A DNA stretch of 64,000 nt. Source: Kaistella antarctica. Lineage in GTDB: Bacteria; Bacteroidota; Bacteroidia; Flavobacteriales; Weeksellaceae. Numbering within the stretch: position 1 is the first letter of the stretch; every line of letters begins with the position of its first letter. Under the pieces are notes generated by a model that did not search any database, was not told the DNA's origin, and worked only from the letters and a program-made list of their open reading frames with translations. The DNA is taken from NCBI RefSeq assembly GCF_900109615.1, contig NZ_FOIX01000001.1, positions 892,055-956,054 on the forward strand, written 5' to 3'. The position numbers and the translations under genes were made by a program. Positions 42,385 to 51,369 of this stretch are shown here, piece by piece.

Positions 42385-43200
42385 TTAAATGCTAAAAATA
42401 ATCGGTTCGTTCCCCGGGAATTTATTTTTTACCGTCACTTGTCCTTTGTGAAAAACCACCGAATTCGGCGCCACACTTTCTGTAATCCAAACGTTTCCTC
42501 CAATCAAGGCATTTTCACCAATCACCGTTTCTCCACCTAAAATAGTAGCGTTGGCATAAATTACGACGCCGTCTTCAATGGTCGGATGGCGTTTCAAATT
42601 TTGTAAATTCTTGGCTACAGAATGAGCACCCAACGTCACTCCCTGATAAATCTTAACGTCATTTCCAATGACGGTGGTCTCGCCAATTACAATTCCGGTA
42701 CCGTGATCGATAAAGAAATTTTCTCCAATCTTCGCTCCGGGATTAATGTCGATTCCCGTTTTGCTGTGGGCAAACTCTGTCCATATTCTAGGAATTAAAG
42801 GAATTTTACTTTTATAAAGTTCATGCGCGAATCGGTAAACGGAAATGGCAAAAAATCCTGGATAGGAAAACATGACTTCTTCAATGCTTTGTGCCGCCGG
42901 ATCATTATCCAGAATTGCTTGTGCATCATTTTCTAAAGATTGATAAATTCGCGGGAAACTGTGAAAGAATTTCTCGGTCTGAAGGTCATCATTTTCGTCA
43001 GTCACAGAGCATAATATTTCTTTAAATTCAGTTTTAAAGGTATCTAAACGGACCTCAATGTCTTTAACTTCGGAGCAACGCTGATATTCCAGAAAAAAGA
43101 TAAAACGGAAAAATCGATCGATGAAATCTTCAATCTTCTTTTTGTCAATGTCGTATTTGCGGTTGGCGTAACCTTTATGCAAGCGTGTAGAAAATCCCAT
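42385..43200 (-). CDS. cysE: Serine O-acetyltransferase
   Basis: The 271-residue protein has an N-terminal helical domain and a C-terminal left-handed beta-helix with hexapeptide repeats, including [39 protein letters not shown], then [15 protein letters not shown]. The catalytic His in DHGTGI and the HPTIED segment are present. It acetylates serine, feeding the cysteine synthase gene downstream. A -7 box at 43220-43227 fits a short leader. Confidence 0.94.
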   Translation of the reverse strand: MGFSTRLHKGYANRKYDIDKKKIEDFIDRFFRFIFFLEYQRCSEVKDIEVRLDTFKTEFKEILCSVTDENDDLQTEKFFHSFPRIYQSLENDAQAILDNDPAAQSIEEVMFSYPGFFAISVYRFAHELYKSKIPLIPRIWTEFAHSKTGIDINPGAKIGENFFIDHGTGIVIGETTVIGNDVKIYQGVTLGAHSVAKNLQNLKRHPTIEDGVVIYANATILGGETVIGENALIGGNVWITESVAPNSVVFHKGQVTVKNKFPGNEPIIFSI

Positions 43201-43219
43201 CTATTATTTTTGTTTGAAA

Positions 43220-43227
43220 CAAAGTTA
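43220..43227 (-). promoter_or_regulatory. -7 element of the cysE-cysK pair
   Basis: TAACTTTG on the minus strand matches TAnnTTTG, 20 bases before the start codon at 43200. Confidence 0.6.
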
Positions 43228-43339
43228 GTGCATATGCTTTGCCAAACGTCTTGATGTAGGTTAATAAAAAACAATAAGATATCTGAATTTACAAGAGGAT
43301 CAATATTTACAAACCATGAAAACTTTCATAAGTTCAAAA

Positions 43340-43370
43340 TTGCTCACAACTTTAACATTTCGTAAATTTG
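43340..43370 (+). promoter_or_regulatory. Promoter of malate dehydrogenase
   Basis: TTG at 43340-43342 and TAAATTTG at 43363-43370 are 20 bases apart. The leader to the start codon at 43488 is about 110 bases. Confidence 0.7.
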
Positions 43371-43487
43371 AGTTTCGGTTAAATAAAGATTAGAATTGAG
43401 AATTCAAATTTCTTTGTTACTATTATAAATCAATAGATATGAAAACAAACGTTTCCATATCACTAATAAATCAATAAATAATAAAAT

Positions 43488-44414
43488 ATGAAAGTTACCG
43501 TAGTTGGAGCAGGAGCAGTTGGCGCAAGTTGCGCAGAATACATTGCGATGAAAGATTTCGCCGCAGAAGTTGTTTTAGTTGACATTAAAGAAGGTTTCGC
43601 CGAAGGGAAAGCCATGGATTTAATGCAAACCGCTTCTCTAAACGGATTCGATACCAAAATTACCGGAACCACTGGAGATTACAGCAAAACTGCTGGCTCA
43701 AAAGTAGCCGTAATTACTTCTGGAATACCAAGAAAACCAGGAATGACTCGTGAAGAACTCATCGGAATCAATGCTGGGATCGTAAAAGAAGTCACCGAAA
43801 ACTTGGTAAAACATTCACCAAATGTAATCATCATCGTAGTTTCTAACCCAATGGATACCATGGCTTACTTGGTGCACAAAACTTCAGGTCTTCCAAAAAA
43901 TCAAATTATCGGAATGGGTGGAGCTTTAGATTCTGCACGTTTCAAATACAGATTGGCCGAAGCTTTAGAATGTCCAATCTCTGATGTTGACGGAATGGTC
44001 ATCGCAGCCCACAGTGATACAGGAATGCTTCCACTAATGAGTAAAGCCACTAGAAACGGAGTTCCCGTAACTGAGTTTTTAGACGAAGCAAAACAAGATC
44101 ACGTTGCCGAAGAAACCAAAGTAGGTGGAGCAACCTTAACAAAATTATTAGGAACTTCAGCTTGGTATGCGCCAGGTGCAGCAGTTTCAGTAATGGTTCA
44201 GTCAATTCTTTGCGACCATAAAAAAATGATTCCTTGCTCATTAATGTTGGATGGCGAATATGGCGAAAGCGATATCTGTCTTGGAGTTCCTGCGATCATT
44301 GGGAAAAACGGTGTTGAAAGAATTGTGGAAATCAGTTTAACTGACGCAGAAAAAGAAAAATTCGCTACCGCTGCCAAAGCAGTTCGTGAAGTAAATGGAG
44401 ATTTGAAATTCTAA
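43488..44414 (+). CDS. mdh: Malate dehydrogenase
   Basis: The 308-residue protein starts with the NAD-binding fold MKVTVVGAGAVGASCA and Asp after beta-2 (VVLVDIKEG, favouring NAD over NADP). It has GIPRKPGMTREEL with the substrate-binding arginines, VSNPMDTMAYL, and the catalytic His in MVIAAHSDTGMLPL. It interconverts malate and oxaloacetate in the TCA cycle. The Arg in the mobile loop (R81-type, rather than Gln) favours malate over lactate. Confidence 0.95.
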   Translation: MKVTVVGAGAVGASCAEYIAMKDFAAEVVLVDIKEGFAEGKAMDLMQTASLNGFDTKITGTTGDYSKTAGSKVAVITSGIPRKPGMTREELIGINAGIVKEVTENLVKHSPNVIIIVVSNPMDTMAYLVHKTSGLPKNQIIGMGGALDSARFKYRLAEALECPISDVDGMVIAAHSDTGMLPLMSKATRNGVPVTEFLDEAKQDHVAEETKVGGATLTKLLGTSAWYAPGAAVSVMVQSILCDHKKMIPCSLMLDGEYGESDICLGVPAIIGKNGVERIVEISLTDAEKEKFATAAKAVREVNGDLKF

Positions 44415-44435
44415 TTCAATTTTCGTTAAATATAG

Positions 44436-44466
44436 AAACGCATCTTCTCGAAGGTGCGTTTTTGTT
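44436..44466 (+). terminator. mdh terminator
   Basis: AAACGCATCTT-CTCG-AAGGTGCGTTT, followed by TTG and a short T run. Confidence 0.85.
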
Positions 44467-44496
44467 GGAGCTACAAAATTTTCGCTTCTTATAAAA

Positions 44497-44570
44497 CCCG
44501 TCCAGCTGTCCGCTATATCCGCTCACTGCTGCCGCAGCCTCGCGGGATGCCGCTGCCATCTGGGCTAGAA
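44497..44570 (-). repeat. GC-rich structured intergenic repeat, copy 1
   Basis: On the minus strand CTAGCCCAGATGGCAGCGGC, a short hairpin (CTGC/GCAG), then GAGCGGATATAGCGGACAGC form a block far more GC-rich than its surroundings. Its layout matches copy 2 at 58162-58250 and a more diverged copy 3 at 49613-49697. It lies between mdh and pafA. Confidence 0.65.
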
Positions 44571-44613
44571 GTTCAGGCAGTTTATTTCGTCAACGATACA
44601 GACCATTTCTAAA

Positions 44614-44641
44614 AATGTCAGACTGAGCCTGTCGAAGTCTT
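44614..44641. repeat. Common intergenic repeat fragment
   Basis: AATGTCAGACTGAGCCTGTC followed by GAAGTCT resembles an intergenic repeat widespread in Bacteroidota genomes (GTCAGACTGAGC...GTCGAAGTC). It is a single partial copy here. The region 44642-44849 contains no further feature that I can support. Confidence 0.5.
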
Positions 44642-44849
44642 CTTCAAAATATATTTCTACAGGATTCGAATGTTTCTAAAACTTTTACAAATCCCTGAAA
44701 AAATTATACAATTAATTTCCGACGGAAATCTTAATGCCCTTAATCCCTTCATCAAATCTTAATGGTAAAATTTAATTGTATTAAAGGGTTTTTCATCTAA
44801 GCTCTTTAAAGTTAATAGAATGTTCATTCGACTCCTTAGAATTAATCCT

Positions 44850-44857
44850 TAAATTTG
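44850..44857 (+). promoter_or_regulatory. -7 element of pafA
   Basis: TAAATTTG lies 39 bases before the start codon at 44897. Confidence 0.7.
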
Positions 44858-44896
44858 TGTTTCACTTTAAATGTATCAAATAATAATTATCAAAAT

Positions 44897-46537
44897 ATGT
44901 TCAAAAAATTAAGCATTGTTCTTTTGGCAGTGATGTGCTCAGGATTTAATGCACAAAAAAATAAATCCAACCAAGTCGACAGACCGAAATTGGTCGTTGG
45001 ATTAGTCGTTGATCAAATGCGTTGGGATTACCTTTATCGCTATTATGAAAAATATGGAAATGATGGATTTAAAAGATTGCTCAATCAAGGTTATTCTTTA
45101 AATAATGTACACATCAATTATATTCCAACCTATACCGCAATTGGTCACACGACGATTTACACTGGAACCGTGCCAGCCATTCACGGTATTGCTGGAAACG
45201 ATTGGTTCGACAAGGAAACTGGAAAGAATGTTTATTGCACCGGAGACGACACGGTAACGCCAGTTGGAACAACCAGTACCAAAAACGGCAACCACTCTCC
45301 ACGAAATTTATGGTCCACGACAATCGCTGATGAACTTTTGTTAGCCACCAACTTTAAAGCAAAAGTAGTAGGCGTTTCTTTGAAAGACCGAGCTTCCATT
45401 TTACCTGCCGGACATAATCCAACTGGAGCATATTGGTTTGACGATACCACCGGAAATTTCATAACCAGTTCTTATTATATGAATGAATTGCCAAAGTGGG
45501 TGAATGATTTCAATAATCAAAAAGTAGGAGAGCAGTTAGTCAAAAATGGTTGGAATACTTTGCTTCCAATTGCACAATACACCGAAAGCTCACCAGATAA
45601 TTCTGCTTGGGAAGGACTTTTAGGAAGTGCTAAAACCCCGACTTTTCCATACAGTAATTTAGCCAATGATTATAAAACCAAAAAAGGAGATATCCGTTCT
45701 ACGCCTTTTGGTAATACCTTAACGCTTGGTATCGCGAAAGCTTCCATTAAAGGGGAACAACTTGGCGCAGATGCAATCACCGATTTCTTAGCCATTAATT
45801 TAGCATCAACCGATTATGCCGGTCATCGATTCGGACCAAATTCAATCGAAGTTCAAGATGTTTACTTAAGGCTTGATCGAGATTTAGCTGAGTTCTTTAA
45901 TTATTTAGATCAAACCGTTGGAAAAGATCAATACACCGTTTTCCTTTCTGCCGACCACGGTGGAGCGCACGCAAAAGGTTTCATGGATGAACATAAAATG
46001 CCGACTGGCTTCTACGGTGAAGACAATAAAGAATTTAATGTAATGTTGAAAGATCAATTTAAAGTTGATAAACTCATCACTAAAATCACCAACAATCAGG
46101 TTTATCTGGACGACAAATTAATGACTGAAAATAAATTAGATGCGGACCAAGTGAAACAATATCTGATTGATATCTTGAACAAAGATAAATCTGTTCTGTT
46201 TGCCGTCGATATGAAAAAAGCGGGTTCAGCTTCAATTCCAGAACCGATTCGAACTCGAATTGTCAATGGTTATAACTGGCAGCGAAGTGGAGATATTCAA
46301 GTTATTTACCATGATTCTTGGTTGCCGAGTTATTCAAAACTCGGAACCACGCACGGTTCTTGGAATTCCTATGATTCTCATATTCCTTTAATTTTTATGG
46401 GTTGGGGAATTAAGCCCGGCGAAAGCAATAAAGAATATAGTATGACTGACATCGCACCAACTTTGGCGGCGTTGTTAAGAGTTCAGTTTCCAAGTGGAAA
46501 TATTGGAAACCCAATTGTGGAAGCGATTGGGAAATAA
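44897..46537 (+). CDS. pafA: Alkaline phosphatase PafA
   Basis: I start at 44897 (MFKKLSIVLLAVMCSG), giving a signal peptide and 546 residues, the size of PafA from Elizabethkingia meningoseptica. The active-site features are present: VVDQMRWDYLYRY (metal-binding Asp), the catalytic Thr region TYTAIGHTTIYTG, Asn in GIAGNDWFD, and the Lys-x-Arg pair of LKDRAS. The ADHGGAHAKGF and GTTHGSWNSYDSHIP loops complete the zinc sites. It is a periplasmic monoesterase that remains active at high phosphate, unlike PhoA, and is not tied to a visible phosphate-starvation site. Confidence 0.95.
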   Translation: MFKKLSIVLLAVMCSGFNAQKNKSNQVDRPKLVVGLVVDQMRWDYLYRYYEKYGNDGFKRLLNQGYSLNNVHINYIPTYTAIGHTTIYTGTVPAIHGIAGNDWFDKETGKNVYCTGDDTVTPVGTTSTKNGNHSPRNLWSTTIADELLLATNFKAKVVGVSLKDRASILPAGHNPTGAYWFDDTTGNFITSSYYMNELPKWVNDFNNQKVGEQLVKNGWNTLLPIAQYTESSPDNSAWEGLLGSAKTPTFPYSNLANDYKTKKGDIRSTPFGNTLTLGIAKASIKGEQLGADAITDFLAINLASTDYAGHRFGPNSIEVQDVYLRLDRDLAEFFNYLDQTVGKDQYTVFLSADHGGAHAKGFMDEHKMPTGFYGEDNKEFNVMLKDQFKVDKLITKITNNQVYLDDKLMTENKLDADQVKQYLIDILNKDKSVLFAVDMKKAGSASIPEPIRTRIVNGYNWQRSGDIQVIYHDSWLPSYSKLGTTHGSWNSYDSHIPLIFMGWGIKPGESNKEYSMTDIAPTLAALLRVQFPSGNIGNPIVEAIGK

Positions 46538-46565
46538 CTATTATTTTTCCCGCTGTTTGAAAAAT

Positions 46566-46604
46566 AAAAAAGAATTCGCGCGCCTACGGTGCGCGAATTC
46601 TTTA
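46566..46604. terminator. Bidirectional terminator
   Basis: AGAATTCGCGC...GCGCGAATTCT forms a 13-bp or longer stem around CCTACGG, with T6 on the minus strand and TTTAAAT on the plus strand. It serves pafA and the convergent gene at 46680. Confidence 0.85.
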
Positions 46605-46679
46605 AATAGTGGTATTAGGAATTTTTAGAAAAATACTTTCAGCTCTATATTCTCTCAATATTTAGAAGGACCTTTATTA

Positions 46680-47660
46680 TCAGGGAATTTTCGGATGAAC
46701 ATTCCTCACCGGAATACTGATGCCATTTTTCGAGAGCACACATTCGGCGTATTTATCTTTATATAATTTAAAGGTCAATAAAATCGGCTCTTCACCATCA
46801 ATGTGATTAAGTTTTCTAAATGTGCTAAATATTTCTATAGGATTAAAGTAATAGACCGTGTCATATTTGTTTCCATTTGTCCAATAAATATAAAATCTCT
46901 CCGGAATACTAAGTTTGCCGAGAATTTGATCTTCTTCAATATCATAAATTTTTTCATTGAGAAATGAATAGGCGTATGCCGAAGATATTTGATCGCCAGG
47001 TTCGAGTTCTGTTTTAAAAACCCAATTGTACTTATTCCCCATTAAATCAGCAAAATCCTTAACGTTAGTTATACCATCGTAATCGTTATATCTTGTTTTT
47101 TGTCTCGTTACAAAGAGTAATTCACTTAAATTGCCTGTGGTTTCTTGCGCTTGAAAAACACTAGTTTTTTCCGGTATTAAATTCTTGCTGTTTACACTTA
47201 AAATTACATTGCCTTTAGATTTTATTTCGACGTCGATACTTAAACGGCCATACGAAGCTTTTGCAGCTTTCTTAATTTTATTATATGGAATATTGGTATT
47301 TAATTCGTAAAATTTACGATCCTCAATTGAGAAATACTTTAAGTGTAAGGAATCTGGCAGTAAACCGTGCTCGCTTTTAAAATAAATAGAGTCATTGCTT
47401 TTAGAATTGAGTAGTACACGAGAATCAGAGTGTAACATTCTTTTTGATTTATCAAATGTGTTATAATATTTAGCTTCAATAACTTTAATAGCAGAGTCGT
47501 GTTCCAAATTCTGCTTAGACGCTGATACCGTTATTTTACCACTCCAAAATACTTTTTCATATTCTCTATTTTTAACTTTTGATGCTAAGTAAAGGATGGT
47601 AATACCTACTGCAAGCAGCAGCAAGAAAAGATTGAAAAAATCCAGACGTGTTTTCTTCAT
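46680..47660 (-). CDS. DUF2931-like membrane-anchored protein
   Basis: I start at 47660 (MKKTRLDFFNLFLLLLAVG), which gives an N-terminal anchor and avoids overlap with the upstream gene. The 326-residue protein has a beta-rich exterior part with LPDSLHLKYFSIEDRKFYEL and IERFYIYWTNGNKYD-like segments, resembling the DUF2931 pattern (LPxxxxxxW/YxSxxExKFY). No function is known for that family. It follows a three-helix membrane protein gene by 8 bases on the same strand. Confidence 0.6.
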   Translation of the reverse strand: MKKTRLDFFNLFLLLLAVGITILYLASKVKNREYEKVFWSGKITVSASKQNLEHDSAIKVIEAKYYNTFDKSKRMLHSDSRVLLNSKSNDSIYFKSEHGLLPDSLHLKYFSIEDRKFYELNTNIPYNKIKKAAKASYGRLSIDVEIKSKGNVILSVNSKNLIPEKTSVFQAQETTGNLSELLFVTRQKTRYNDYDGITNVKDFADLMGNKYNWVFKTELEPGDQISSAYAYSFLNEKIYDIEEDQILGKLSIPERFYIYWTNGNKYDTVYYFNPIEIFSTFRKLNHIDGEEPILLTFKLYKDKYAECVLSKNGISIPVRNVHPKIP

Positions 47661-47667
47661 AGTTGTA

Positions 47668-47958
47668 TTAATGTCTGTAAGCATTAGCGAGGCCTGCCAG
47701 ATAGTTCATAACGAAGAATACTGTAATCGCCAGAATAATTAGAAAAATTGAAAAACGTTTAAATTTTTTTTTATATGAACCTTCTACTACAAATATAGAT
47801 AGTAAAACAGCAATTACTGGTATCGCAAAAACACTGTAGATGAACAGAGTCTGTCCTGGTAAATTAACTTTATAATTCATATAAGTTATAAACTCCAAAA
47901 TCAAATACTCTACAACAAACAGAAGCGAAATTGTAACGAATGGATTATTTCTCAGCAT
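47668..47958 (-). CDS. Small three-helix membrane protein
   Basis: The 96-residue protein has three predicted transmembrane helices: TISLLFVVEYLILEFITY, TLFIYSVFAIPVIAVLLSIF, and FSIFLIILAITVFFVMNYLA, with a basic loop SYKKKFKR between the last two. I do not recognise the family. It is 8 bases upstream of the DUF2931-like gene and probably expressed with it. Confidence 0.6.
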   Translation of the reverse strand: MLRNNPFVTISLLFVVEYLILEFITYMNYKVNLPGQTLFIYSVFAIPVIAVLLSIFVVEGSYKKKFKRFSIFLIILAITVFFVMNYLAGLANAYRH

Positions 47959-48345
47959 TACTTTTATTAATTGAACCGATAATTTTTGAAATTAATACAT
48001 GTGCTCAATTTAATCATTAAATATAAGTTACAAAATACTAGATCTCAAATTTACAATTTTTGTCACAGCAGTAAGCATATCACCTATAAAGTTTTAATTT
48101 AGTTCGCAAGAAAAATGTCAGACGGAAATGAGCGATTTTTTGTTAAGTGAGATTTTCCCTTCTTTAATATGACTGAATTATGATTTCATTTTTAAACATT
48201 AAGAAATTAAGAGGGTTAAGATTTTCTCCAAAAATTATCACTCCACAACTAATGTGCTCTTTGCATTACCTATAAGAAAACTCATCTAACTAATGGGTAA
48301 AAAACACAGTGAAAATTCTTAATGACTTGTGGTCAAAATTTAAGA
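47959..48345. other. AT-rich intergenic stretch, no gene seen
   Basis: I find no coding frame, RNA structure or convincing repeat in this 390-base segment. It lies between the start of the small membrane protein gene and the terminator of the DUF4136 gene, and probably holds the promoter of the former. Confidence 0.5.
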
Positions 48346-48374
48346 CAAAAAAAAGACCGCATTACTGCAGTCTT
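48346..48374 (-). terminator. Terminator of the DUF4136 gene
   Basis: On the minus strand AAGACTGCA-GTAA-TGCGGTCTT is a 9-pair stem (one G-T) followed by T8. Confidence 0.88.
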
Positions 48375-48392
48375 CCTAATTTTGTGTAATAA

Positions 48393-48926
48393 TTATTTAT
48401 TCCTATTCGGCGGATAATTCGCCATAATCTCTGCTACAATTTCCGGAATCTGTTTTTGTTTGGATTTCGGTGAATCTACAGAAATTCCACTTCCCACACC
48501 TTGCCAAACTAATTTTTGCGTTCTCGCATCAATCAAGTCCAGAATCAAAGCACCTTGCGTAGAGTTTTGAGTCCAAGTTCTATTCATGCCAAAGCCGTAG
48601 CCAAAAGGTCCACCATAGCCATACATTCCATAAGGACGAGAACCTTGAATGTCTTGAATTTTCTTATGATTCGCTTTCACATTCACAATTAAATCTGGAG
48701 TTTCAGATACGTTCATGCCTTTCATTTGAAGCTGTTTCGAAACCTCGTTCAGCACGCGATCTTGATCGATATCATTCATTTTCAAATCATCAATTCGTAA
48801 TTTATACGTTTTGTAAGAATTGAAATTGGCAGTTTCTGCATAATCAGATTTCACCTGAAAAGGGCTGCAAGAAGCCAGGCCCAACGTGGCCGAAGCCAGT
48901 AAAAGTAAGATATATTTTTTGCTCAT
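48393..48926 (-). CDS. DUF4136 lipoprotein
   Basis: The 177-residue protein has a lipoprotein signal (LGLASC lipobox). DUF4136 features follow: SDYAETANFNSYKTYKL near the start, a central Gly/Tyr-rich segment (YGMYGYGGPFGYGFGM), and the GALILDLIDARTQKLVWQGV strand pair near the end. The family is common in Bacteroidota and Proteobacteria, probably periplasmic and lipid-anchored, with unknown function. Confidence 0.9.
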   Translation of the reverse strand: MSKKYILLLLASATLGLASCSPFQVKSDYAETANFNSYKTYKLRIDDLKMNDIDQDRVLNEVSKQLQMKGMNVSETPDLIVNVKANHKKIQDIQGSRPYGMYGYGGPFGYGFGMNRTWTQNSTQGALILDLIDARTQKLVWQGVGSGISVDSPKSKQKQIPEIVAEIMANYPPNRNK

Positions 48927-49000
48927 GATTGGTATATTTTTATTTGAATTTATTATTCATTACCGATTGCTCATTACTTAATTCCTCGTTTATCCGTCTA

Positions 49001-49189
49001 TTATCTTGTAGTCTCCGGTTTTATCGTCTTCTTAAAAGTGTCCGTCTTTTTATCGTAACCGTACGGACAATGTTTGCAGCCATTTTTGCAGCAATAGCCG
49101 CGTTTCAGATGGTAGGCCTCCGTAAAAACTTTATAGCCTTGTTCGTTATAATAAAAGTCTTCGGTTTCTTTGATGATTTTCTGGTCCAT
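49001..49189 (-). CDS. DUF5522 small cysteine-rich protein
   Basis: The 62-residue protein contains YYNEQGYKVFTEAYHLKRGY followed by CCKNGCKHCPYGYD. Four cysteines in CC-x3-C-x2-C form a small metal- or cluster-binding knot. This is the DUF5522 pattern, conserved in Bacteroidota with unknown role. It has no signal peptide. The opposite-strand open frame over this region is not a gene. Confidence 0.88.
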   Translation of the reverse strand: MDQKIIKETEDFYYNEQGYKVFTEAYHLKRGYCCKNGCKHCPYGYDKKTDTFKKTIKPETTR

Positions 49190-49229
49190 AAGTTAAATCA
49201 GATTTTCCTGAAATGAATATCTTTGTTCC

Positions 49230-49562
49230 ATGATACTGGTTTGCCAAAGACTTCTCAAAAATACAAAAATTTCAGGGATCACCCTTTTCCCGTTTATTCT
49301 CTTAAAAAGGCCTGCAGATTTGCACAACAAAATCCTGATCAACCATGAGAAAATCCATATGCGACAGCAAGTAGAACTGTTGTTGATTTTCTTTTATCTC
49401 TGGTATGTGATCGAATATTATTATTGGTACTTCAAATTAAAAGACCATTTCCTTGCCTACAAATCCATCTCTTTTGAGCGGGAAGCTTACGCCATGGAAA
49501 ACGATTTAAACTACCTCGACTCCCGAAAATTGTGGGGTTTCTGGAAATATATTTTGGATTAA
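49230..49562 (+). CDS. Small membrane protein with HExxH motif
   Basis: The 110-residue protein has an NHEKIHMRQQVELL motif at about residues 37-50, one hydrophobic helix (LLIFFYLWYVIEYYYWYF), and ISFEREAYAMEND 30 residues later. HExxH with a downstream Glu in ExxAY is the layout of a gluzincin metallopeptidase core, here with almost no other domain. Similar short proteins are known to me from Bacteroidota without assigned function. The first codons are uncertain; the start at 49230 is the only ATG that keeps the N-terminal segment. Confidence 0.7.
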   Translation: MILVCQRLLKNTKISGITLFPFILLKRPADLHNKILINHEKIHMRQQVELLLIFFYLWYVIEYYYWYFKLKDHFLAYKSISFEREAYAMENDLNYLDSRKLWGFWKYILD

Positions 49563-49612
49563 TTTTTATTTGGGCGCACATTTGATTGCGTCGAATAGGA
49601 ATTTATTGTTTT

Positions 49613-49697
49613 TTGGGCGCCTATTTCCGCCCTCCGTTCCCGCTTTTTTGTTCCGCTTCGCTACGCAAAAAGAGCTCCACTCAGGTCGGGGCGCAGG
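49613..49697 (-). repeat. GC-rich structured intergenic repeat, copy 3 (diverged)
   Basis: On the minus strand GACCTGAGTGGAGCTC is followed by a hairpin (CTTTTTG...CAAAAAAG) and AGCGGGAACGGAGGGCGG. It shares with copy 2 the GAGCTC, variable hairpin, AGCG order. The 49563-49740 stretch holds no protein gene. Confidence 0.5.
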
Positions 49698-49740
49698 TTA
49701 ATATGAAAACAAAATTAGTGTTACGAGTCTGAAAGGATTT

Positions 49741-50039
49741 TTAAAGATTGTCTTCTTTTGAATTTTGTCTGTTAGAAAAGAAAGATAGGATTTCTACGTC
49801 GTTATCTTTGACCCGATAATAGAGTGAATTAAACTTTAAAATGACGACTTTAAAAGTTTCTTTATTTTCAGACTTTGGAAAAATAAATGGATTGATAGAA
49901 ATTAATTCCAGAACACTTTCAAATTTTTTGGCAAGCTTACTAATTTCTTTTTCCGTGAAATTTCTTTCAAGATAGTCGATAGTTTGTTCTAACTCCTCTA
50001 AAGCATATCAGTCCAAAGAATATTATAACCACTTTTCAT
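49741..50039 (-). pseudogene. RelE/ParE toxin gene broken by a one-base deletion
   Basis: Reading from the ATG at 50039 gives MKSGYNILWTD and then stops at 49998. In the next frame, from 50004 to the stop at 49741, there are 87 uninterrupted codons that start ALEELEQTIDYLERNFTEKE and continue through LISINPFIFPKS, LKFNSLYYRVK and a VEILSFFSNRQN end. Joining the parts by adding one base after ...ACTGATAT gives a normal RelE/ParE toxin of about 100 residues. The start overlaps the antitoxin end by 17 bases. The gene is therefore probably inactive unless recoded, or a sequencing error exists. Confidence 0.82.
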
Positions 50040-50256
50040 AGATTTTTCTTACTTCAGAATGGGAATTTAGTTTTTTATCGTCAGCATCATTAATTCCTTT
50101 TTCGATGGCATTTCTCTCTTTGGCAGAAATAGAATCCCACCAATCTTTGGTTTCTTCCTTACGAAAGGTAATAAGCTTTTCGATTACTGATTGATCCTCC
50201 AATGCCGAAAGCCATTGAATTAATTCTAATTTTTGATTTGAAATTCGAGTGTCCAT
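50023..50256 (-). CDS. Antitoxin of a decayed RelE/ParE module
   Basis: The 77-residue, helical, charged protein (LELIQWLSALEDQSVIEKLI, then DWWDSISAKERNAIEKGIND) resembles antitoxins paired with RelE/ParE toxins in Bacteroidota. It is the upstream gene, and its last 17 bases overlap the toxin start, the usual order. The DNA-binding part would be N-terminal or missing. With the toxin frameshifted, the antitoxin may now be a solitary regulator or a relic. Confidence 0.8.
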   Translation of the reverse strand: MDTRISNQKLELIQWLSALEDQSVIEKLITFRKEETKDWWDSISAKERNAIEKGINDADDKKLNSHSEVRKIYEKWL

Positions 50257-50413
50257 GATGTTCTTTTCTACGATTATTGCTAACCAAATTTATAACTTTT
50301 TATTAATACCGCCATTTTGATTGTGATAATATAAATGTCAATACCGAAATGTTACAAGCTTTGTTTAAAGAGAGAATATTCAATTCTCAAATATTTCCAC
50401 GAAATTTGTCGAA

Positions 50414-51322
50414 ATGAAACTCCCCACCATTTCAATTCCCATCACCGAAATCCCTCTTCAAAAAAACATCCAGCTTTTTCTGAAAAGAGAAGATCTCATT
50501 CATCCTCAAATTTCAGGGAATAAATATTGGAAACTTTTATATAATATCAATTCCTATTTAGATCATAATCCAGAGAATCCGTTCATCATTACTTTTGGAG
50601 GAGCTTTCTCCAATCATATTGCGGCCGTTGCTGCTTTGGGAAAAGAATATCAATTGAAAACGTTAGGAATAATTCGTGGTGAGGAATTTCAGGATAAATG
50701 GCAGGAGAATCCAACTTTAAAACTGGCGCATCATCACGGAATGGACTTTCGGTTTGTAACCCGAGAAGAGTATCGAGACAAAGATGGTTTAACCCAAATT
50801 TTAGAAAACGAATTTGCAGATGCGTTAATCATTCCAGAAGGCGGAACCAACGAACACGCTGTGGAAGGGATTCAATTCATGCTCACTGAGGAAACAAAAA
50901 GTTTTGATTATCTTTGCACTGCAGTAGGAACTGGTGGCACCATCGCCGGAATTTCCAAATTTGCAGAAGAGCATCAGAAGGTTTTAGGCTTTAAGGTGGT
51001 TGATGATCACTCCTTATATAATAAGGTGTTAGAACTTTCAACCAGAAACAATTTTGAACTGATAGAAGCACACGAGGGAAAGTATGGTAAAATAACGGAC
51101 GAAAATATTCGTTTTATCAATGACTTTAACCTGAATTATGGAATTCAACTCGACCCGATTTATACTGGAAAGATGATGAAGAAGTTATTCGAAATGATTA
51201 AAGAAAATTATTTTCCAGCAGGAAGTAAGATTTTGGCTTTTCATACAGGTGGCTTGCAGGGAATTTCTGGCGCCAACGAACTCTTGAAAAAACAGAATCG
51301 TGCATTAATCTATATAAATTGA
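50414..51322 (+). CDS. PLP-dependent ACC deaminase/D-cysteine desulfhydrase family enzyme
   Basis: The 302-residue protein has the PLP Lys in ISGNKYWKLLYN, the phosphate-binding loop TAVGTGGTIAGI, and an ACC deaminase/D-cysteine desulfhydrase frame (FFLKREDLIH-type start, then TFGGAFSNHIAAVAALG). It may deaminate D-cysteine or a related amino acid, releasing H2S, pyruvate and ammonia. Only a family-level assignment is safe. It lies between the antitoxin gene and a glucosaminidase gene. Confidence 0.88.
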   Translation: MKLPTISIPITEIPLQKNIQLFLKREDLIHPQISGNKYWKLLYNINSYLDHNPENPFIITFGGAFSNHIAAVAALGKEYQLKTLGIIRGEEFQDKWQENPTLKLAHHHGMDFRFVTREEYRDKDGLTQILENEFADALIIPEGGTNEHAVEGIQFMLTEETKSFDYLCTAVGTGGTIAGISKFAEEHQKVLGFKVVDDHSLYNKVLELSTRNNFELIEAHEGKYGKITDENIRFINDFNLNYGIQLDPIYTGKMMKKLFEMIKENYFPAGSKILAFHTGGLQGISGANELLKKQNRALIYIN

Positions 51323-51369
51323 AATATGATATAGAACATTACTAGTTTTAAAGTCATTAAATATAATAT

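Noticed and set aside
48929..49216. 95-codon plus-strand open frame
   Set aside because: It is the opposite strand of the DUF5522 gene, whose cysteine motif is clear.
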